Below, in pieces: positions 60,736 to 64,000 of a stretch of 64,000 nt of DNA (the stretch's first letter is position 1; the number at the start of each line of letters is the position of its first letter). A model generated the notes under the pieces. It did no database searches. It saw only the letters and a list, made by a program, of their open reading frames with translations, and was not told where the DNA came from. The DNA lies in contig CAWIFL010000005.1 in assembly GCA_963835535.1 (NCBI GenBank), positions 620,001 to 684,000 on the forward strand. The letters run 5' to 3'. Both the position numbers and the translations under genes were made by a program. Origin of the DNA: Fen-1245 sp963835535. Lineage in GTDB: Bacteria; Gemmatimonadota; Gemmatimonadetes; Gemmatimonadales; JACORV01.

Positions 60736-61800
60736 GTGATCCGCCAGCTGCTCCCCCTTCTCGCGTCCGTCGCGGTCGCCTACGCCCCCGCCGCCCAGCG
60801 CGCGACCCCGTGCGCGACCGCCACTCCCGAGTGTACGGAGTGGGTCACGGTCGGCGGAGGCCCCGGGCGGTCGCTGGTGTACCGCAGCTTCCCGCTGGAC
60901 ACGCGGAACGAAGCCATCACCCGCGTCGTGATCGTGGTGCACGGCGCCGGCCGGGACGCGGACAACTACTACCGCTCCGTCATGGCCGGAGCGTTTCTGG
61001 CGGGCGCGCTCCAGACCGCGCTCGTCATCTCCCCGCGCATGGCCTCCAACGACGGCAGAGAATGCCGCGATACCCTCGCCGAGAACGAGATCAGCTGGAA
61101 CTGCGATACCTGGCGGTCCGGCGGCCCCTCGCTCAGTCACCCGGCTGTGACCTCGTTCGACTTCCTCGACGAGATCCTGCGCAAGGTGGCACGCCGCGAC
61201 GTATTCCCGAACCTGCAGGGGATCGTCGTCACGGGCCATTCGGCGGGCGGCCAGGTCGCGAACCGCTATGGGATGTCGAGCAAGGTCTACGATGCGCTCG
61301 GCGTTCCGGTGCAGTTCGTGGTGGCCAACCCGTCGAGCTACGCCTGGCCCACCGACGAGCGGCCCACCGGTCCGGCCGCCTGGCCGCTCCAAGCGGGAGC
61401 GCCGGGGTTCGTGCCCGCGATCGACACCAATACCCCCGCGTTCCGCTCCCTGCGAGATGGGCGCGGCTGCACGATCTACGACCAGTGGCCGTACGGGTTC
61501 AAGAACCGGACCGGCTACACCGCCGCCATCCCGGACTCACAGTTGACGCGGCAACTGGTCTCGCGCCCCGTCACCTACTTCCTCGGTGAGGACGACATCC
61601 TGCCGCTCAGCGGCTTCGACGGCTCGTGCGCGGCGATGGCGCAGGGCCCCACCAGGCAGGCGCGGGGCCAGGCGTACGCGAAGTACGTGAACGAGCGACT
61701 CGGCGGGCATCATCAGGTCGTCGTCGTCACCGGGTGCGGGCACAACGGGCGCTGCATCTACACCTCGGAGCCCTGGCTCAAGATCGCGTTCCCGCGGTAG
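60736..61800 (+). CDS. Exported alpha/beta hydrolase
   Basis: The 354-residue protein has a signal peptide (to about residue 20) and an alpha/beta-hydrolase fold. RVVIVVHGAGRDADNYYR gives the oxyanion region, GHSAGG the nucleophile Ser169, and GCGHNGRC near the end the likely His. Six or more Cys suggest disulfides. LGEDDILPLSG probably supplies the acid. The GTG start has GAGG upstream. It stands alone; the substrate is unknown. Confidence 0.8.
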   Translation: MIRQLLPLLASVAVAYAPAAQRATPCATATPECTEWVTVGGGPGRSLVYRSFPLDTRNEAITRVVIVVHGAGRDADNYYRSVMAGAFLAGALQTALVISPRMASNDGRECRDTLAENEISWNCDTWRSGGPSLSHPAVTSFDFLDEILRKVARRDVFPNLQGIVVTGHSAGGQVANRYGMSSKVYDALGVPVQFVVANPSSYAWPTDERPTGPAAWPLQAGAPGFVPAIDTNTPAFRSLRDGRGCTIYDQWPYGFKNRTGYTAAIPDSQLTRQLVSRPVTYFLGEDDILPLSGFDGSCAAMAQGPTRQARGQAYAKYVNERLGGHHQVVVVTGCGHNGRCIYTSEPWLKIAFPR

Positions 61801-62148
61801 CGGGCCTGAGGGCATCGACGGCGCCGTGAGGCGGGCGTCGAGCCTTCGAGAGCGCGGGCGGAGCGAGTGCCCATGGACAAGTCCTTGCGCCGATGGGGAT
61901 TAGGAATGCCGCTGGCGCCCGCGCGTCGCCCTGTCGATCTTTAGACCGTTCCCCGCGACATGCAGCACACCTTCCGTGACCATCCCGGTTCGGGATGGCG
62001 GTTGCCTGTGTGCTCGGACTGGGGGGTGGGCAGTTCCTGGCGCGATGCCTGGACGCCCCCGCAGCCGAGGGGAAGCAGTTCCGGGCCGACTGCGAAGTGG
62101 CATGAAACAGGATGCAGTCACCGGACCCACGAAAGGAGCTTCTACCAG
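61801..62148. other. Intergenic region without recognisable gene
   Basis: The 348 bp hold the leader of the transglycosylase gene. Open readings here lack ribosome binding sites and known motifs. No repeat or RNA gene is seen. Confidence 0.4.
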
Positions 62149-62706
62149 TTGCGAAGCATCATCCTGGCGTTCGCCCTTACGGGCGCATCGGCAGCACCGC
62201 TGTACGCACCACCGGTTCCGCTCAGTCAATTGCGCGCCGCCAACCACGTCGCGATCGCGTGGGCCCACCGCTACCACATCGACGTCGCACTCGCCCGGCA
62301 GATCATCCGTGCCGCGTCTCGGCACGGGCTCGACCAGCGGGTCGCGTTTCGCCTCGTCAAGCGCGAGTCGAGTTTCCTGGGGAACATGCTCGGCGGTGCA
62401 GGGGAGATCGGGCTCACCCAGATCAAGCCGACCACCGCGCGGGATCTGCAGCCCGGTATCACGATCGGCCGGCTCTTCGAACCTGACGTCAACCTGGACC
62501 TGGGGTTCGCGTACCTGGCGCAACTCCGGAAGCGCTACCACGGCGACATGTGGCGGGCCGCCACCGCCTACAACCAGGGCATGACGATGGCGGACACTCT
62601 CGCGGGCAGCACGGCCTATGCGATCGAACTGCTGGGGGCGCCCCCCGGCGCGGGAGCCGCCCGTCCCGGATTGGGGACTGCGCCGCTACTGCGGATACAG
62701 CGCTAG
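62149..62706 (+). CDS. Lytic transglycosylase (SLT domain)
   Basis: The 185-residue protein starts at a TTG preceded by AAAGGAG, giving a short signal peptide (MRSIILAFALTGASAAP). The SLT domain has VKRESSFLGNM with catalytic Glu73, GGAGEIGLTQIKPTTA and AATAYNQG, the three motifs of family 1 transglycosylases. It cleaves peptidoglycan in the periplasm. An upstream ATG-started reading would bury the signal sequence, so the TTG start is preferred. Confidence 0.85.
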   Translation: MRSIILAFALTGASAAPLYAPPVPLSQLRAANHVAIAWAHRYHIDVALARQIIRAASRHGLDQRVAFRLVKRESSFLGNMLGGAGEIGLTQIKPTTARDLQPGITIGRLFEPDVNLDLGFAYLAQLRKRYHGDMWRAATAYNQGMTMADTLAGSTAYAIELLGAPPGAGAARPGLGTAPLLRIQR

Positions 62707-62870
62707 CTGATGCCAGGCAGTGGCAGGCCCGTGCGCCGCCACAGTTCCATGAAGCGCGGGTCCTTTCGAAGCCCCGTACAAACGGCAGCGAGTGCGACGT
62801 ACGGCATTCCGCCGCCACGCGCCTCGATCCCTTGCTTGAGCCAACTCAGAGCCGGCGTCCCGTCCCCGAC
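62703..62870 (-). pseudogene. C-terminal tail of a TPR/kinase-type protein
   Basis: On the minus strand ALSWLKQGIEARGGGMPYV, then LRKDPRFMELWRRTGLP is the typical ending of TPR-containing Ser/Thr kinases and winged-helix regulators (DPRFxxLLRRxGLP). The sequence before it has no further repeats or domains, so only the tail survives. Confidence 0.6.
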
Positions 62871-63047
62871 GAAGCTGCGGTACTGAGCTGCACGCCGGCC
62901 GCTCTGACGTGTGACTAACGCCTGCGCGGTAACGTGTGCATGGTATGTGGATGCGCGCGGGCGGGCCGCGCAGCGGAAGTGGATGCGTCCTTGCCTTGAG
63001 GCGAGAGAGACGACGCACGCGCCATGCACAGGCACCCGGAGGGACTA

Positions 63048-63407
63048 ATGAGGTCACGCCACACCTTGATGGTCGCCATCCTGATGGCGCTTGCGGCGGC
63101 CCCGGCTATCGCGCAGAGCCCGCAAGGGCCGCCCGCCGACGGCGGCTACGCCCAGCACCGGATGCAGATGCTCCTGAACGGGATTACGCTGACGCCCGTC
63201 CAGCAGGCCCGGATTGATTCCATCCAGGCCGCCTACCGCGCCGGGATGCCGGCCAGGATCCCCGGCGTGACGCCGGACTCGGCCACCCGCGCGCAGCGGA
63301 GGAAACTCGGGCGCATGATGGACGCCGACATGCGCGCCGTGCTCACGCCGGCGCAGCAGGCGGTCTGGGACAAGAACTACGCCGACCTGCAGTTGCCCGG
63401 AGCCTGA
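63048..63407 (+). CDS. Small exported Spy/CpxP-like protein
   Basis: The 119-residue protein has a signal peptide (cleavage after AIAQ, residue 23) and two LTPxQQ motifs (LTPVQQARIDSI and LTPAQQAVWDKN). These are the signature of LTXXQ/Spy-type periplasmic proteins, which act as chaperones or stress-sensor ligands. A GGAGGG site six bases upstream fixes the start at 63048 rather than the ATG at 63024. Confidence 0.78.
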   Translation: MRSRHTLMVAILMALAAAPAIAQSPQGPPADGGYAQHRMQMLLNGITLTPVQQARIDSIQAAYRAGMPARIPGVTPDSATRAQRRKLGRMMDADMRAVLTPAQQAVWDKNYADLQLPGA

Positions 63408-63492
63408 TGCCCCGGGGCACACGCCGCGCGTATGGCTCGGATCGGATGCGTCAATCCGCTCGGCCCACAGGCGCGCTTCAAAGGCGCACGCC

Positions 63493-64000
63493 ATGAAGTC
63501 CCTTGCTGACTTCGTCAAGGAGTGTAGCCAGTGGAGTGACGAGTTCCTGCTCCAGCAGTTCGCCCTTGGCCCAACGGCCTATGAAGCAGCCGGGTATTTC
63601 GAGGCGATTCGCGCCGAGTTGTCTCGCCGTGGTCTCTCTGTACCGCACAGTTCTCTTCCTTCTCCTGTGCCCGCAGGTGCTCGCCTCTGGCGTGTGACTG
63701 CGGACAACGCGGCGGCCTCCTCCGCAGGCGTGAAGATCGTCTTCTACCTGATCGGCTTGGCGATCCTGTGGCTCGTCTGGCGGCCACTCGGCGCAGTCTT
63801 CCTCGTCTTCGCGCTCGGGAACGTCAGGCTGCTTGCGGCGCGCAACGCTCTGCTCTGGCGACCCAAGGACGCGGTGGTGTTCGGCTGGATGGTCGGCCCC
63901 GTGGTGGCGCTCCTGACCCAACTGGCGACGCGCTTCGCGTTCTCGTCGCCGTATGCGGTGGTCGCGATGGCCGTCTTCGGATTCTATCCCGTTGCCTCCA
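63493..64000 (+). CDS. Membrane protein, partial (runs off the window)
   Basis: From the ATG at 63493 the frame is open to the end of the window without a stop (169 codons). The first 45 residues form a soluble helical part (SDEFLLQQFALGPTAYEAAG, YFEAIRAELSRRGL), a pattern seen at the N-terminus of other uncharacterised bacterial membrane proteins. At least three hydrophobic helices follow (VFYLIGLAILWLVW, FGWMVGPVVALLTQLA, AVVAMAVFGFYPVA). The function is unknown. Confidence 0.65.
   Translation, partial: MKSLADFVKECSQWSDEFLLQQFALGPTAYEAAGYFEAIRAELSRRGLSVPHSSLPSPVPAGARLWRVTADNAAASSAGVKIVFYLIGLAILWLVWRPLGAVFLVFALGNVRLLAARNALLWRPKDAVVFGWMVGPVVALLTQLATRFAFSSPYAVVAMAVFGFYPVAS

Overview
The window is GC-rich bacterial DNA with short intergenic gaps and many overlapping start and stop codons. 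Double-membrane export systems (two RND pumps, a TolC-type channel, ABC-2 exporters), many predicted lipoproteins and the family mix (ADOP-type permease end, LACTB-like hydrolase, exported creatininase-like protein, large BTAD regulator) suggest a Gram-negative soil-type bacterium. Gemmatimonadota is my best guess, but this is inferred from gene content only; no rRNA or other marker gene is present.

Region 1 (1-20.5 kb) looks like chromosomal backbone. It holds a higBA-type toxin-antitoxin pair, hydrolases, and a seven-gene overlapping operon (tetR-tolC-hlyD-two ABC ATPases-two ABC-2 permeases). That operon resembles E. coli cecR-ybhGFSR with an outer-membrane channel added, and a 36-bp palindrome covers the regulator's start codon. 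An amidase, a Tat-exported aldo/keto reductase, a P-II/AmtB pair with a sigma-54-like promoter, and an MsbA-type ABC exporter follow. Three families of short G-rich or palindromic repeats are scattered here, two of them reaching into coding sequence.

Region 2 (20.5-47.4 kb) is a tandem integration hotspot at a tRNA-Pro(GGG) gene. The same 45-bp 3' part of the tRNA occurs three times (20578, 30835, 44686). Each copy is followed by a leftward tyrosine integrase or its remains. The first element (about 10.3 kb) is best preserved: intact integrase, a helix-turn-helix xis candidate, an XRE-like regulator, an array of 88-89 bp tandem repeats, and a secreted RHS polymorphic toxin whose C-terminal nuclease-like tip overlaps a HEAT-repeat immunity candidate. 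An orphan RHS tip fragment follows. The second element (about 13.9 kb) starts with gene fragments (integrase, DUF3883-type, HNH, kinase tail), an apparently intact PD-(D/E)xK-type nuclease and a decayed IS21. It then carries a 1353-residue membrane-spanning BTAD/AAA regulator with an extracytoplasmic beta-propeller/Ig/lectin-like half, divergent from two lipoprotein genes, one of them a 1316-residue repeat protein. The third element is reduced to an integrase cut by an intact IS21.

Region 3 (47.3-64 kb) returns to backbone: a truncated tRNA-Arg, an M1 peptidase, an MdtABC-type RND pump, a SnoaL-like protein, a C45-type acyltransferase/hydrolase, a creatininase-like protein, a lytic transglycosylase, small exported proteins, and a membrane protein gene that runs off the end.
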